This document shows, piece after piece, positions 43,197 to 52,316 of a stretch of DNA of 64,000 bases. Numbering within the stretch: the stretch's first letter is position 1; every line of letters starts with the position of its first letter. Below the pieces are notes generated by a model, which saw only the letters and a program-made list of their open reading frames with translations, ran no database searches and was not told the DNA's origin. Location of the stretch: positions 868,001 to 932,000 of the forward strand of contig CP046177.1 in NCBI GenBank assembly GCA_014075215.1. The letters are read 5' to 3'. Source of the DNA: Flavobacteriaceae bacterium (GTDB lineage: Bacteria > Bacteroidota > Bacteroidia > Flavobacteriales > Flavobacteriaceae). The position numbers and the translations under genes are program-made.

Positions 43197-44327
43197 CTAA
43201 TCGCCATCTGCATCGACAAAATCAACATTAATGTCTAAGGCTTGTAGCATATCTACTTTTAACAAAACAACATTTGCTTGTAGTTGGTCATAGGTCGCAA
43301 GCATTTGAGTATTGTTATTTTGAACCTGATTGGCAAAATTAGTACTTAGATTTATGGCTGATGAACGAGTAGCATCAAACTGATTATTGATGAGTGTACT
43401 TAGGTCTTCGCCATTTTTGATGGTGTTTAAAAAGTCGAGATAGCTTTTAAGACTTGCTCCTGTGGTATTGCTATTAAAATGCTTCCCGTTAAAAAAATCT
43501 TGTACTGCATTTAGCGCTGTATTAAACAATTGCTTAGACAAATCGGCCTTGTAATACGCTTCTACATTACCGGGAAGTATATTGTTAGAGAATACGCCGG
43601 CCGGGATGCCTATTTTTCCCGCTCTTAGCGCTTTTTCGTAATAGAAAATATAATCATTTACAAAACGGTCTACCGTACTTGATGCAGACGATCCGCTATT
43701 GCTTACAAATGTATTTCTATAACTGCCTTGCCAGTCGGAAATAACCTGAGTTGTTAAGGTGTTCATTTTGGTTATCACATCATTTAGATATGCCTTATAA
43801 CCAGCTGCGTTAGCGTTGGAAGTATAAAAGTTTACAATTTCCGAGTCAGAGACATCACTTAATCCGTTAATCAAATAATCTATCGCAGGAAACCCCTGCT
43901 CATCCTGGGTGGATACGCTAACAAGGCTATAAGTGCCGGAGGCAATACTATTTTCTATACTCGTGGCATCTGTAGGATAGATATTCATAAAACCCCGATA
44001 TTGCATATCTTCCGCAGGCCCGATCTCAAACATAGAGACCGATTGCCAGGCAATATAGGCAGCTTGCCATTCTTGCCTAAGAATCAACAAATTAGCCTCA
44101 GTAGGAGTTTGTACAAAAATATCCGAAGCACTTTTAAGTGCAGTCATCTTTGTTTGAAAAGCCCGGTAAGCAGGAATGATAAGATGATCTGCCCAAATGA
44201 CAAGCATTGCCTGGCGGTCAAAGTTGTTACTTGTTCCGCCTGAGTTGTCATCAGAACAGCAAGAGGCAATCAATAACACCAAAACAGGCATTATGGATAG
44301 GTACATTTTTAATCTGGCTTTTTTCAT
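43197..44327 (-). CDS. Imelysin-family lipoprotein (M75-like)
   Basis: 376 aa. The lipoprotein signal ends in IASC. The imelysin domain shows WADHLIIPAYRAF near the start, EIGPAEDMQYRGF (the place of the family's GxHxxE motif; His is not present here), GFPAIDYLING and KIGIPAG. Iron-regulated imelysins are thought to bind iron or act in the periplasm, and peptidase activity is doubtful in this family. It is the second gene of the operon, 9 bp after the DUF4856 gene. Confidence 0.88.
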   Translation of the reverse strand: MKKARLKMYLSIMPVLVLLIASCCSDDNSGGTSNNFDRQAMLVIWADHLIIPAYRAFQTKMTALKSASDIFVQTPTEANLLILRQEWQAAYIAWQSVSMFEIGPAEDMQYRGFMNIYPTDATSIENSIASGTYSLVSVSTQDEQGFPAIDYLINGLSDVSDSEIVNFYTSNANAAGYKAYLNDVITKMNTLTTQVISDWQGSYRNTFVSNSGSSASSTVDRFVNDYIFYYEKALRAGKIGIPAGVFSNNILPGNVEAYYKADLSKQLFNTALNAVQDFFNGKHFNSNTTGASLKSYLDFLNTIKNGEDLSTLINNQFDATRSSAINLSTNFANQVQNNNTQMLATYDQLQANVVLLKVDMLQALDINVDFVDADGD

Positions 44328-44336
44328 TATTTTAAT

Positions 44337-45581
44337 TTAGTTTGAACTTCCTGCCTGACCTACCGTAAAGTTAAATTCAGCAGCAATGGCTTCGGCACTT
44401 GTTTGTAAAATTGCAGGGGTTACATCCCAAAATCCGTTGGCATTATTTGTATATATATCAGCCAAAATAGCCTGGACTTCTGTCCTCGACAAGTATGGTG
44501 AATTTGAGTTGGGTTTCCTCGTAAACTGTAAGCTGTAAATAAAACCAAAAGCTTCGGATAAATCGTGGAATGCAGCGGCATAATCGGGATTGCTGCTTGC
44601 CTCTAGAGTGGCTTTGGCCTGTTGTAAATAAAACACGGATCTGACACCGATAACTTCCGAGACTTTTTCCCGAATAATTTCAGCTTGTTGGTTGCGTACG
44701 GTATAGTTTTTGGCAACAATTGCGGCACGCCCTAATTTCAGGGCATTGTAAATGTCGTTTGCAATACCGTTGAAATCCGGATCGTCGTTTACCCTGTCAA
44801 GATACTTACTTAAAAACGAATCATCTCCGTTTTGCCCGGAAGCTGTGCCTATATTTGTTAAAGGATTTGCAGCATCGGGTGCAGTGCCGAAAAGATAACC
44901 GAACGCTTCATCCCAATCGTGTTCCATATCCGTATAATTTTTCCCGGTAACAAGTGTTCCGGCATCATTGGCTGCTTCAAAATTGCCTAACACATTAGAA
45001 CTGATATAATTGTTTAGCATTTGGTCTACTATCATAGCCCCTATCAAACCTTTATTAAAAACTTGATTTAGTTCCAGACCTTTTGCATTGATATAGCGGG
45101 TAGATCCACCCCCGCCTTCTTGCAACCCTCCTGCAACGCCGGCAGCTGCGTTTTGGTTCCATACAGGATATACGCTGCTAACCTGCTCTGCAATCCAACC
45201 GTCAAAATCGGTAAGTACGCTACTGTTGGCACTTCCCGCAAAAAAGTCAAATGAAGCTGCGGTTTTGCTTCTCACTACTTTGTCAGATGCATTTAAGTTT
45301 GTGTTGGAAAAATTGTTAGCACCTTGAGTATGGTTGTACATCGCATCTATTTGTACTTCCGTAAAAACAGGGTTTTTTAAGGCATTTATAATTTCCTCTG
45401 CCATTAAAATACGAGTCGTCTGGCCACTAAAACTCACGCTGGTAGAACCGTTGCGTTCAAAAGTATATGTGGTCGGAGCTGTTACAGGATTGCCGGTATT
45501 CGTATCGTCATCGTTAGAGCAAGAGGTAAGGGATAATAGTATGACTGCGGTTAAGATGCCTGATGGCTTTGTTTTTACCAA
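44337..45581 (-). CDS. DUF4856 lipoprotein
   Basis: 414 aa from a TTG start, with the frame open upstream but without ATG. A lipoprotein signal (LLSLTSC) is followed by SNDDDTN and the DUF4856 pattern: TTYTFERNGSTSVSFSGQT, LEEGG-type QEGGGGSTRYINAKGLELNQ, and YTDMEHDWDEAFGYLFG. It is the first gene of the operon with imelysin, HTTM and TonB receptor genes, and has been seen with imelysins in other flavobacteria. It probably acts at the cell surface or periplasm in iron uptake; the molecular role is unknown. Confidence 0.85.
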   Translation of the reverse strand: MVKTKPSGILTAVILLSLTSCSNDDDTNTGNPVTAPTTYTFERNGSTSVSFSGQTTRILMAEEIINALKNPVFTEVQIDAMYNHTQGANNFSNTNLNASDKVVRSKTAASFDFFAGSANSSVLTDFDGWIAEQVSSVYPVWNQNAAAGVAGGLQEGGGGSTRYINAKGLELNQVFNKGLIGAMIVDQMLNNYISSNVLGNFEAANDAGTLVTGKNYTDMEHDWDEAFGYLFGTAPDAANPLTNIGTASGQNGDDSFLSKYLDRVNDDPDFNGIANDIYNALKLGRAAIVAKNYTVRNQQAEIIREKVSEVIGVRSVFYLQQAKATLEASSNPDYAAAFHDLSEAFGFIYSLQFTRKPNSNSPYLSRTEVQAILADIYTNNANGFWDVTPAILQTSAEAIAAEFNFTVGQAGSSN

Positions 45582-45621
45582 TATTTTATTTTTAATTATT
45601 CTAAATAAGGATACAAATATA

Positions 45622-45634
45622 TAGAATGATTCTA
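45622..45634. promoter_or_regulatory. Fur-like operator upstream of the iron operon
   Basis: TAGAATGATTCTA is a perfect 6-1-6 palindrome 40 bp upstream of the DUF4856 start. A half-site ATTCTAAAT is repeated at 45598-45606. Palindromes of the AGAAT-n-ATTCT kind fit Fur-type binding in low-GC Bacteroidota; the regulator itself is not in the window. Confidence 0.5.
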
Positions 45635-45987
45635 AATAAAATATTTTTTTTGATTTTTTTTAATGAACTCCTTTAAACTTTTTCAACTGTGTTTTTTTGA
45701 GAAATGGTATTATTAATTGAGACCTTTGAAAAATTAACTCAAATTTTGGCTATTGATTTTATGAGTTTTTCTTTTTTCAATATTTGATTGATTTTACAAT
45801 TTTGAGTTACTTTTTCTAGCTATTATTAGCTGGAAAAGAAATGCTTTTTACAGAGCCATTAAGCACACCAAATTCTGTCTTGGGGTAATTTTCTAATTTA
45901 ATGTTTACGGTTTGACTATTTTAATTTTATCAGAATTTTGTGTAGGTGTTTTGAGTTTAGTTATGCATACATAGACCTTTACTAGAA
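45635..45987. other. Intergenic region
   Basis: No gene. It is A+T-rich, with GAGACCTTTGAAAAATTAA at 45719-45737, which resembles the end of the 57-bp element at 59550-59606 and may be a half of such a repeat. Confidence 0.35.
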
Positions 45988-48666
45988 TCAAAAATTCCAT
46001 GTTAAGTTTAACAGAAAATGACTGGGCAAAATATTACTTCTATAAATATTTGTTGAAAAATCAGTAATTTCAATATCTTCAAAATTATCTTCATTTAAAA
46101 TATTTTTGGCTACTAAGCTCATCTCAAATATTTTATTTTTCATTTTATAGCGTAAATGACTATCTAAAAAGATATAATTGTTACTTGGTTGGCTTGTATT
46201 TGGCAAGTAATAATTTGAAGTGATTGATAGAAACCAATTTTTTGAAGGTCTAAAATAAATATTAAATAAATTATTTAAAGATCCATTAGAAAATGTTTCA
46301 CTACCTTCTGATTTGGATTCTGATAAACTCCAAGTGAGATTATTTTCAAAATTAATTGAGGATTCGAATGAAGTTTTGATAGTAAAACTGTTTTGCAATG
46401 TATTGTTTAAATTATCTCTCAAATCAGAATCATTAACAATATTTCTATATTTGGATATTGAGTAATTGGATGATATTTTGACTGTAGAATCAATAAAATC
46501 CATAAATTTAGAGAAGTCAAGGCTTATAGAAAAATCTTCTGAATCTTCATCTAAAAAAAAATATTGTATTTGAGTCACTGTGTTATTAATTTCAGAATCG
46601 CTGAAAAAATTACCATCATTTCTTCGATAACTTAGAGTTCCGTTTAGCTGAAGTTGATTGTAAATATCATTATTATAATAACTAAGATTATAAGATTGCG
46701 ATTTTTGGAGGTTTAGACTGGGTTGATTTGAGACAGTTAGCCTATTATTTGATAAAATTTCATTTGTAAATAAATAATTCTCTGCTTCACTTTGAACATT
46801 ATAACCAAACCTTCCTCTTAGAAGGGAAGAACGATTTAATTTGTAAGTCAAATTAATGGCTGGTTCAAAAATAAAATTTGTAGTATGGTTAATAGAGTTC
46901 TCATCATTAAGTTTTTGAAATAATACCCTGAAAGAATAACTTGGTGAGATAACAAACTCTTTTAATTTAAAATCATAAGAGCCTCTATTGTAAATGATAT
47001 TTTTTTGGAAATTAATTAAATTTAAAGAGTTAATAAGAATTTCGTTACCCTGTCTCCTATTATAAAAACGTGTATTTAAAGGATTTGTATCGTTTATGTA
47101 ACCAATTGAGAAACTATATTTATTATCATCTTTATTTCCTAATAAAATACTATTAAATTCAAAATAATCTTTACGTTGATTAGACTCTTGGAAATCCGTA
47201 CTAGTTTGGTTAGAATTAAAAACAGATGATGTTATTTTAAAATATTGAGGAATATTATTTGTTGAATAAGTAGCTGAAACTTGTAGAGCTTTTTTTGAAG
47301 ATAATTTTTTTGTTAGAAGCAAATTTTGTTTGAAAAAGAAATCCTCTGACTTCAAATTTGATTCAAAGTTATTATTATTTGAAAAAGTAGTGTTATTAGT
47401 TTCTATAAGTTCATTACGAATTTTCAAATCATATTCTAATAGTGAATTTCTTGAAACATTGAAAGTTAATTTAATATCTCCTCTATATTGAATAGGTTTC
47501 TTTTCAAGAAAATTATCGTCAAAAGTACTGAACAATACATCATTTATAACATAATCATTGCTCAAAAATTGATTATTTCTTATTCTATCATTTATTAAAT
47601 AAAGGTTAGTCCTAAGATTAAGACGTTTTCCAATGTTGAAAATAGCATTATAATTGGTAAAAAACTGATTATTTATATTTACTCTTTCTGTATCAAACGA
47701 ACTTGGAATTCTAGATTCTGGTATATGTTTTTTTGAAAAGAATTTTTGTTCCCTAATTTGTTCAGCATTAAAATTAAAATCAAAATAATTAAAAGGCGAG
47801 TGGTTTATTCCAATATTATTATAGCTTAATGTAGCAAAAGATTTATAGCCTTTTTGTATTCCTAAAATATTTGAATTGGTATTAAAAACTGGTTTACCGT
47901 CATTGAATAAGCCACTAGCCAAATCAACATTTCCTGACAAATCAATATTCCCTTTTTTAAGTTTAAGGTTTAAGGCGACTTTATCTCCTCGTTCTATACC
48001 CTTTAACAAAGGATTTTCAGAATAGTTCTCTATGGCTTCAATTTGTTCAACCATATTAATATTGATATTCTTTGTGCCTAAAGAATAATTATACCCAAAT
48101 AAATTATCACCTTCTAATAATACAGTCTCAACAGGTTTTCCCTTGTATTTTATTTGCCCAGAACTTTCATTGACTTCGACACCAGGTAACTTGTTGAGGA
48201 CATCTTGTAATTTTCTTTCAGTACCATCTTTATATTCATTTATGTTGTAGATAAGCGTATCCTTTTTTACTTTAAACTTTTTCTTTTTAGACTTAATTAT
48301 AATTTCTTCTAAAATTATGAATTCTGATTTTTTCATTTCAAAATTCAACTTATAAACCTTACCTTTAAGAAGTTCAGATATCTCAATAGAATTGTCAATA
48401 TATCCATTTGATTTAATGACTAATTTAACAGAATCAATATACTCATCTTTTAACTGAATATTGAATTTTCCATCACGAATGGTAAAAAATTTTTTTTGTA
48501 CATCTGATTGAAATAACGATAGTGTTGATAACCTAATTGGAATTCCATCTGAGTCTTTAATAGTTCCTTTAAGAGCTTGAGATTGAAGAGAAAATGAAGT
48601 TAATAAAAATATAAAAATTAAATATCTTGACAATTTGTTTGTTAATTTACATTTTATTTTACACAA
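45988..48666 (-). CDS. Outer-membrane beta-barrel protein with carboxypeptidase-like N-terminus
   Basis: 892 aa. Signal peptide, a carboxypeptidase-regulatory-like fold (LKGTIKDSDGIPIRLSTLSL), a plug-like segment (DTLIYNINEYKDGTERKLQD, VLNKLPGVEVNESSGQIKYK, DNLFGYNY) and a long beta-barrel ending FLLNLTWNF. It belongs with the TonB-receptor-like proteins that accompany GLPGLI genes in flavobacteria. It lies downstream of a GLPGLI gene and two small secreted proteins. The ligand is unknown; uptake or export of the nearby peptides is a possibility. Confidence 0.85.
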   Translation of the reverse strand: MCKIKCKLTNKLSRYLIFIFLLTSFSLQSQALKGTIKDSDGIPIRLSTLSLFQSDVQKKFFTIRDGKFNIQLKDEYIDSVKLVIKSNGYIDNSIEISELLKGKVYKLNFEMKKSEFIILEEIIIKSKKKKFKVKKDTLIYNINEYKDGTERKLQDVLNKLPGVEVNESSGQIKYKGKPVETVLLEGDNLFGYNYSLGTKNININMVEQIEAIENYSENPLLKGIERGDKVALNLKLKKGNIDLSGNVDLASGLFNDGKPVFNTNSNILGIQKGYKSFATLSYNNIGINHSPFNYFDFNFNAEQIREQKFFSKKHIPESRIPSSFDTERVNINNQFFTNYNAIFNIGKRLNLRTNLYLINDRIRNNQFLSNDYVINDVLFSTFDDNFLEKKPIQYRGDIKLTFNVSRNSLLEYDLKIRNELIETNNTTFSNNNNFESNLKSEDFFFKQNLLLTKKLSSKKALQVSATYSTNNIPQYFKITSSVFNSNQTSTDFQESNQRKDYFEFNSILLGNKDDNKYSFSIGYINDTNPLNTRFYNRRQGNEILINSLNLINFQKNIIYNRGSYDFKLKEFVISPSYSFRVLFQKLNDENSINHTTNFIFEPAINLTYKLNRSSLLRGRFGYNVQSEAENYLFTNEILSNNRLTVSNQPSLNLQKSQSYNLSYYNNDIYNQLQLNGTLSYRRNDGNFFSDSEINNTVTQIQYFFLDEDSEDFSISLDFSKFMDFIDSTVKISSNYSISKYRNIVNDSDLRDNLNNTLQNSFTIKTSFESSINFENNLTWSLSESKSEGSETFSNGSLNNLFNIYFRPSKNWFLSITSNYYLPNTSQPSNNYIFLDSHLRYKMKNKIFEMSLVAKNILNEDNFEDIEITDFSTNIYRSNILPSHFLLNLTWNF

Positions 48667-48686
48667 TCTACTCTTTCAATTATTCT

Positions 48687-49303
48687 TTACCTTACTTTAA
48701 TATAAAATGCATTAAATGGAAACTTTGTCATATAAGCTTTACCAAATTTAGATTTTAGATAGGCATAAAGGACATTATTATTTTCCCTTACTTGCTTTAA
48801 GGAAAGAGGTTCAATCACACTGTAAACTGTAATTCCTACTCCATATTTATCTTTAAATTTTTTTTATTGATAGGTGAATTATTTATTCCAAAAGTAATAA
48901 AATTAGCTTTTTCATCTTTTATTGCTTTTTCTATATCTGAAATAGTATTAAGTTCAGATAGCACATAATTTAATTTGAAAGTATCATTTGACAACTTGTT
49001 GTTGTTTTCAGTTAGCTTTATAATAATTTCATTTTTTCTTTTTGTAATCTTATATGGGAAAATTATATATGGTTTAAAATTATCAGACGTAAATGAAAAT
49101 TTATATTTCCCTTTCTTTGGAAGAAGAATAGTAGAATTTAGCTCATCTATTTTTATATTTTGATTTGTCTCCTTTATGTTTAATATACCAGATTCAAACT
49201 CATTAACAGTATTGTTTACTATTATTATTTTAACCTCTATCTCTTTGTTAATAGTATTTGTTAATAAGACTAAAGATATGAGGAGAGAAAATATGTATTT
49301 CAT
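48687..49303 (-). pseudogene. Secreted hypothetical protein, frameshifted in a T8 run
   Basis: The first 155 codons (49303 to 48836) encode a signal peptide and a beta-rich domain. In the plus-strand run of eight T at 48858-48865 the frame is lost. One added base continues the protein as FKDKYGVGITVYSVIEPLSL, then YAYLKSKFGKAYM, ending at 48687. This C-terminal pattern (KYGVG ... YL..K(Y/F)G) is familiar from small hypothetical proteins in Bacteroidota, so the shift is probably a mutation or read error. No function is known. Confidence 0.7.
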
Positions 49304-49314
49304 AACAATTAAAT

Positions 49315-50103
49315 TTATTCAATTACTGTAAACCCAACATCTTCAATTAAGTCACTTAAAGTTATTCTAATGTCGCCATCGGGATCTTCAGCTTTAGCTT
49401 TTTTGACAATATTTTGTAATTTTTTTTTAAGTGTCTTTGTGAATTCAGTCCAAGTGATTGTTTCCTTTTGTATAAATGGGTTGTTGATTTTAATAGTTTC
49501 CTTTTTTGTCTGTATTGATGTAGCCTCAAACTTATGATTACCATCATTGGATTCTGCATAAAGCACAACACCAGGCAAACCATTAAATTTCCAAGGTCCA
49601 CCATAAAATGATAATTCATCAGTGTAATAGATATCCCAACCAACTCCTCGAAACCTTGTTTTAGCTAATTTACATTTAAAATTAAGAAAAGTACTATCTT
49701 TTTCAGTAATATAAATCCAATTAAATTTATCTAGTTTTTCTTTAACATAAACAATTTTATTAAATATTGCTGTACTATATATCAAAGAATTTTTATAAAT
49801 ATCTTTATAAAAGACCTGTGGTTCTTCAGTGGTAACTTTCACATAGTCATCCGATATTTGTTCTCTAACAACACCATTCTTAACTATTTTTTCGTCTGAT
49901 TCAACATATAATAATTTGTCATTTTTTAATTTATATAATGACTTTTCAGAATTTAAGATTAAACCAAATTCTTTTTTACTTGCTAGGATTGAATTTGTGG
50001 GTTGCTTATCTAAATAGTCATATTCAACCAATAAAGTTTGAGAGTATAGACTTGATGCAAAAAAATGCCATAGTATAAATTGGATTAATAGCTTACGTTT
50101 CAT
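49315..50103 (-). CDS. GLPGLI family secreted protein
   Basis: 262 aa. Signal peptide, then the family hallmark FYGGPWKFNGLPGVVLYAES with the GLPG motif, preceded by ITEKDSTFLNFKCKLAKTRF. GLPGLI proteins are secreted proteins of unknown activity, expanded in Bacteroidota and often paired with a TonB-receptor-like gene. Here that partner is at 45988. It starts after a strong terminator that separates it from the two small Cys-rich genes. Confidence 0.9.
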   Translation of the reverse strand: MKRKLLIQFILWHFFASSLYSQTLLVEYDYLDKQPTNSILASKKEFGLILNSEKSLYKLKNDKLLYVESDEKIVKNGVVREQISDDYVKVTTEEPQVFYKDIYKNSLIYSTAIFNKIVYVKEKLDKFNWIYITEKDSTFLNFKCKLAKTRFRGVGWDIYYTDELSFYGGPWKFNGLPGVVLYAESNDGNHKFEATSIQTKKETIKINNPFIQKETITWTEFTKTLKKKLQNIVKKAKAEDPDGDIRITLSDLIEDVGFTVIE

Positions 50104-50130
50104 AATTGTTTAATAGGTTTGTAATAAAAA

Positions 50131-50169
50131 CATCTTATTTGTTACCCTAATGGAATAACAAATAAGATG
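50131..50169 (-). terminator. Strong intrinsic terminator after the small secreted genes
   Basis: A perfect 14-bp stem CATCTTATTTGTTA/TAACAAATAAGATG with an 11-nt loop, followed on the minus strand by TTTTTATTAC. It lies between the small protein gene (stop at 50195) and the GLPGLI gene. A partly leaky terminator would give high expression of the peptides and low expression of the downstream genes. Confidence 0.8.
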
Positions 50170-50194
50170 CCAAATAAAATTTTCTACAGAGGTT

Positions 50195-50542
50195 TTAAAA
50201 CAACATATCTACAAGTTGGTGCATAAGCTTTCTTTGACATCTTCTTGAAGCTGATTCACAACTTGTCAAAAAATTTCCAGCCGAAGCTTCAAATGTAGTA
50301 GTTATTCCATACATAGTTACAGACATGGAGCAAGATACTCTGCACATAGATTTTTCAGCATTTTCAAAAAAATCAAGTTTTTTATCTACAACTAGATTTA
50401 TATCATTAGGTTTTACTTCTTCTCTCAGTTCGACTTTTGCTTTTGGGTTAGTTTCCTTTACATTGTCATTACCATCGTTTGCGTAAACAAATCCTATAAA
50501 GAAGAATGCTGATAGTATTAATACTTTTTTTAACATAATCAT
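50195..50542 (-). CDS. Small secreted Cys-rich protein (second copy)
   Basis: 115 aa; ATG 50536 is an alternative start. Signal peptide (VLILSAFFFIGFVYA), an acidic/Lys middle, then MCRVSCSMSV and SAGNFLTSCESASRRCQRKL. Four cysteines (C..C...C...C) and the SAGNFL[ST]SCE.ASRRCQ.KL block match the neighbour at 50558-50845, so they are paralogues. I know no family. Export plus the Cys pattern suggests a disulfide-bonded extracellular or periplasmic peptide. It is upstream of GLPGLI and barrel genes. Confidence 0.75.
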   Translation of the reverse strand: MIMLKKVLILSAFFFIGFVYANDGNDNVKETNPKAKVELREEVKPNDINLVVDKKLDFFENAEKSMCRVSCSMSVTMYGITTTFEASAGNFLTSCESASRRCQRKLMHQLVDMLF

Positions 50543-50557
50543 TTGATTTATTTTAAT

Positions 50558-50845
50558 TTAACTCATTGCATCACTAAGCTTTTCTTGACATCTTCTAGAT
50601 GCTCTCTCACAGCTTGATAAAAAATTACCTGCACTTACAGTGATAGTGATAGTAACACCTCCAGTACTTATAGTTCCAGTACAAGATACTCTACATAAAC
50701 TACTATCATTTGAAGTATTTGATTCAGAAGAGATAGTTACATCTTTTGATGTATCATTGGTGATTTTTGCATCATTTTCTTTTTCGTTTGATGCGAAAGT
50801 CGATAAACTAAACAGCATTAAAACTGCAAAAAATAAGTTTTTCAT
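50558..50845 (-). CDS. Small secreted Cys-rich protein (first copy)
   Basis: 95 aa. Signal peptide (MKNLFFAVLMLFSLSTFAS), an Asn/Asp/Ser/Thr-rich spacer, then LCRVSCTGTI and SAGNFLSSCERASRRCQEKL. Four cysteines are conserved with the paralogue 15 bp downstream, while the spacer between signal and core is not conserved, as in a precursor peptide. It is the first gene of the cluster; a TATCTTTG promoter element lies 26 bp upstream of the start. Confidence 0.75.
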   Translation of the reverse strand: MKNLFFAVLMLFSLSTFASNEKENDAKITNDTSKDVTISSESNTSNDSSLCRVSCTGTISTGGVTITITVSAGNFLSSCERASRRCQEKLSDAMS

Positions 50846-50870
50846 ATTTATAATGTTTTAAACATTCTCT

Positions 50871-50878
50871 CAAAGATA
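50871..50878 (-). promoter_or_regulatory. -7 promoter element of the secreted-peptide cluster
   Basis: Minus strand TATCTTTG fits TAnnTTTG exactly. No TTG is found 19-21 bp upstream, so the -33 part is weak. Confidence 0.4.
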
Positions 50879-51416
50879 AAATAATTTCTAAGAAATTAAA
50901 ATTAAAAATCTATAATAATTTTATCATGTTCATCAGCTACTGTATTCTCAAAAGAATTGGGTAAGGTTTTAACTCTTAGATTAATGAATTTATTATGGCA
51001 GATACAGCTAAATAACTATCAGTTCGATAATTCACAAGGGGTCAAAAACAAGCTAACTTTTGAAAATCAAATATATTTGGTTCGATAGTACAGTGCTCAG
51101 GTGAGAACTATAAAGATAGAAAAAACTATCAGAAGTTGAAAGAGTATTATATGAAAAAGGTGGTACTCCAACTTATCACCAAAGAGGTGCTGTCATACCC
51201 ACAATCGAACAAGAGAAGCCCACCCGAACGGTGAGCATTCTGCTTATAATTCTCGATTGTAAAAATTGACAGTTTTCTTTGGTCGAATTATAGTATCACG
51301 CTACATCTATTATATGTTATATCTTCTATTTTTAGGATACACACAAAGGTAGGAATTTCTTAAAGAAAAAATCCTTGATTAAAATACTAATAATCAAGGA
51401 TTTAAAAATGTTTCAG
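50879..51416. other. Intergenic region between the peptide cluster and tRNA-Phe
   Basis: No gene supported. A short frame reading KLKEYYMKKVVLQLITKEVL (about 51,145-51,205) could be debris of an IS. The small inverted repeat CCTTGATTAAAATACTAATAATCAAGG at 51373-51399 could end the tRNA transcript. Confidence 0.4.
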
Positions 51417-51489
51417 TGGTACCTCCAGGAATCGAACCAGGGACACAAGGATTTTCAGTCCTTTGCTCTACCAACTGAGCTAAGGCACC
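51417..51489 (-). tRNA. tRNA-Phe (anticodon GAA)
   Basis: 73 nt on the minus strand without an encoded CCA. Acceptor GGTGCCT/AGGTACC (one G-T pair) with discriminator A, D-arm AGCTCAGTTGGTAGAGC, anticodon stem AAGGA-CTGAAAA-TCCTT with GAA, and T-arm with GGTTCGATTCC. All cloverleaf arms pair. Confidence 0.97.
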
Positions 51490-51587
51490 AAGTGGCAGCA
51501 AATATAAAACGAGTTTTTTATATCTACCAAATAAATCTATAAAAATCTGTCGTACTTTTATACCTTTCAAATGTAAATGAGTTCTAT

Positions 51588-52316
51588 ATGAATCTGGTTA
51601 TCGATGTTGGAAATACGAGAGTAAAAGCCGCTGTTTTCAAGGGTATTGCTATAGTATGGAGCATTTCTTTTGATCATCATGACATTGAAATTAAAATCAA
51701 GGAACTCAAAAAAAAATACCCTGTTTCCAGAGTAATGCTATCAAAAGTTACGACAAAAATAAGCACTGAAATTAAAAATATATTGGAAAGTGACTTCTTC
51801 ATTGAACTATCTAATACAACTCCCGTTCCTTTTAAAAATGTATACAATTCTCCTAAAACTTTAGGAATAGATAGAATTGCGTTAGCGGCTGCTGCCGTAG
51901 AAAAATATCCCGATACGAATGTATTAATTATCGACGCGGGAACCTGTATTACTTTTGATTTTGTCAGTAGTAAGAAAGCATATACGGGCGGTGCTATTTC
52001 CCCCGGAGTACAAATGCGCTATAAAGCGTTGCATGAATATACGGATGCTTTGCCCAATCTCAAACCGGAGTACTCAGCAAATCTGACCGGTACTACTACC
52101 AAAGAAGCTATCCACATAGGTGTTTTAAGCGGAGTTGTTAAAGAAATAGAAGGTACTATACACGAGTATAAAATGAAGTATTCAGATTTAACAGTTGTTT
52201 TAACAGGCGGAGATACAAATTTCTTGGCTAAACAATTAAAAAGTAGCATATTTGCCAATCAAAATTTTCTCTTGGAAGGATTAAATTCAATATTGATTTT
52301 TAATACGAATACATGA
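51588..52316 (+). CDS. coaX: Type III pantothenate kinase
   Basis: 242 aa. N-terminal phosphate-binding DVGNTRVKAAVF, LGIDRIALAAAA, the catalytic-region DAGTCITFDFV and GGAISPGVQMR, and LTGGDTNFLAK at the C-terminus, all typical for CoaX. It phosphorylates pantothenate in the first step of CoA synthesis. It overlaps the next gene by 4 bp and leads an envelope-related run. Confidence 0.96.
   Translation: MNLVIDVGNTRVKAAVFKGIAIVWSISFDHHDIEIKIKELKKKYPVSRVMLSKVTTKISTEIKNILESDFFIELSNTTPVPFKNVYNSPKTLGIDRIALAAAAVEKYPDTNVLIIDAGTCITFDFVSSKKAYTGGAISPGVQMRYKALHEYTDALPNLKPEYSANLTGTTTKEAIHIGVLSGVVKEIEGTIHEYKMKYSDLTVVLTGGDTNFLAKQLKSSIFANQNFLLEGLNSILIFNTNT

Noticed and set aside
51120..51240. A gene in the gap before tRNA-Phe (KLKEYYMKKVVLQLITKEVL)
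   Set aside because: The frame is short, has no clear start and matches no family I know; listed only as possible debris.
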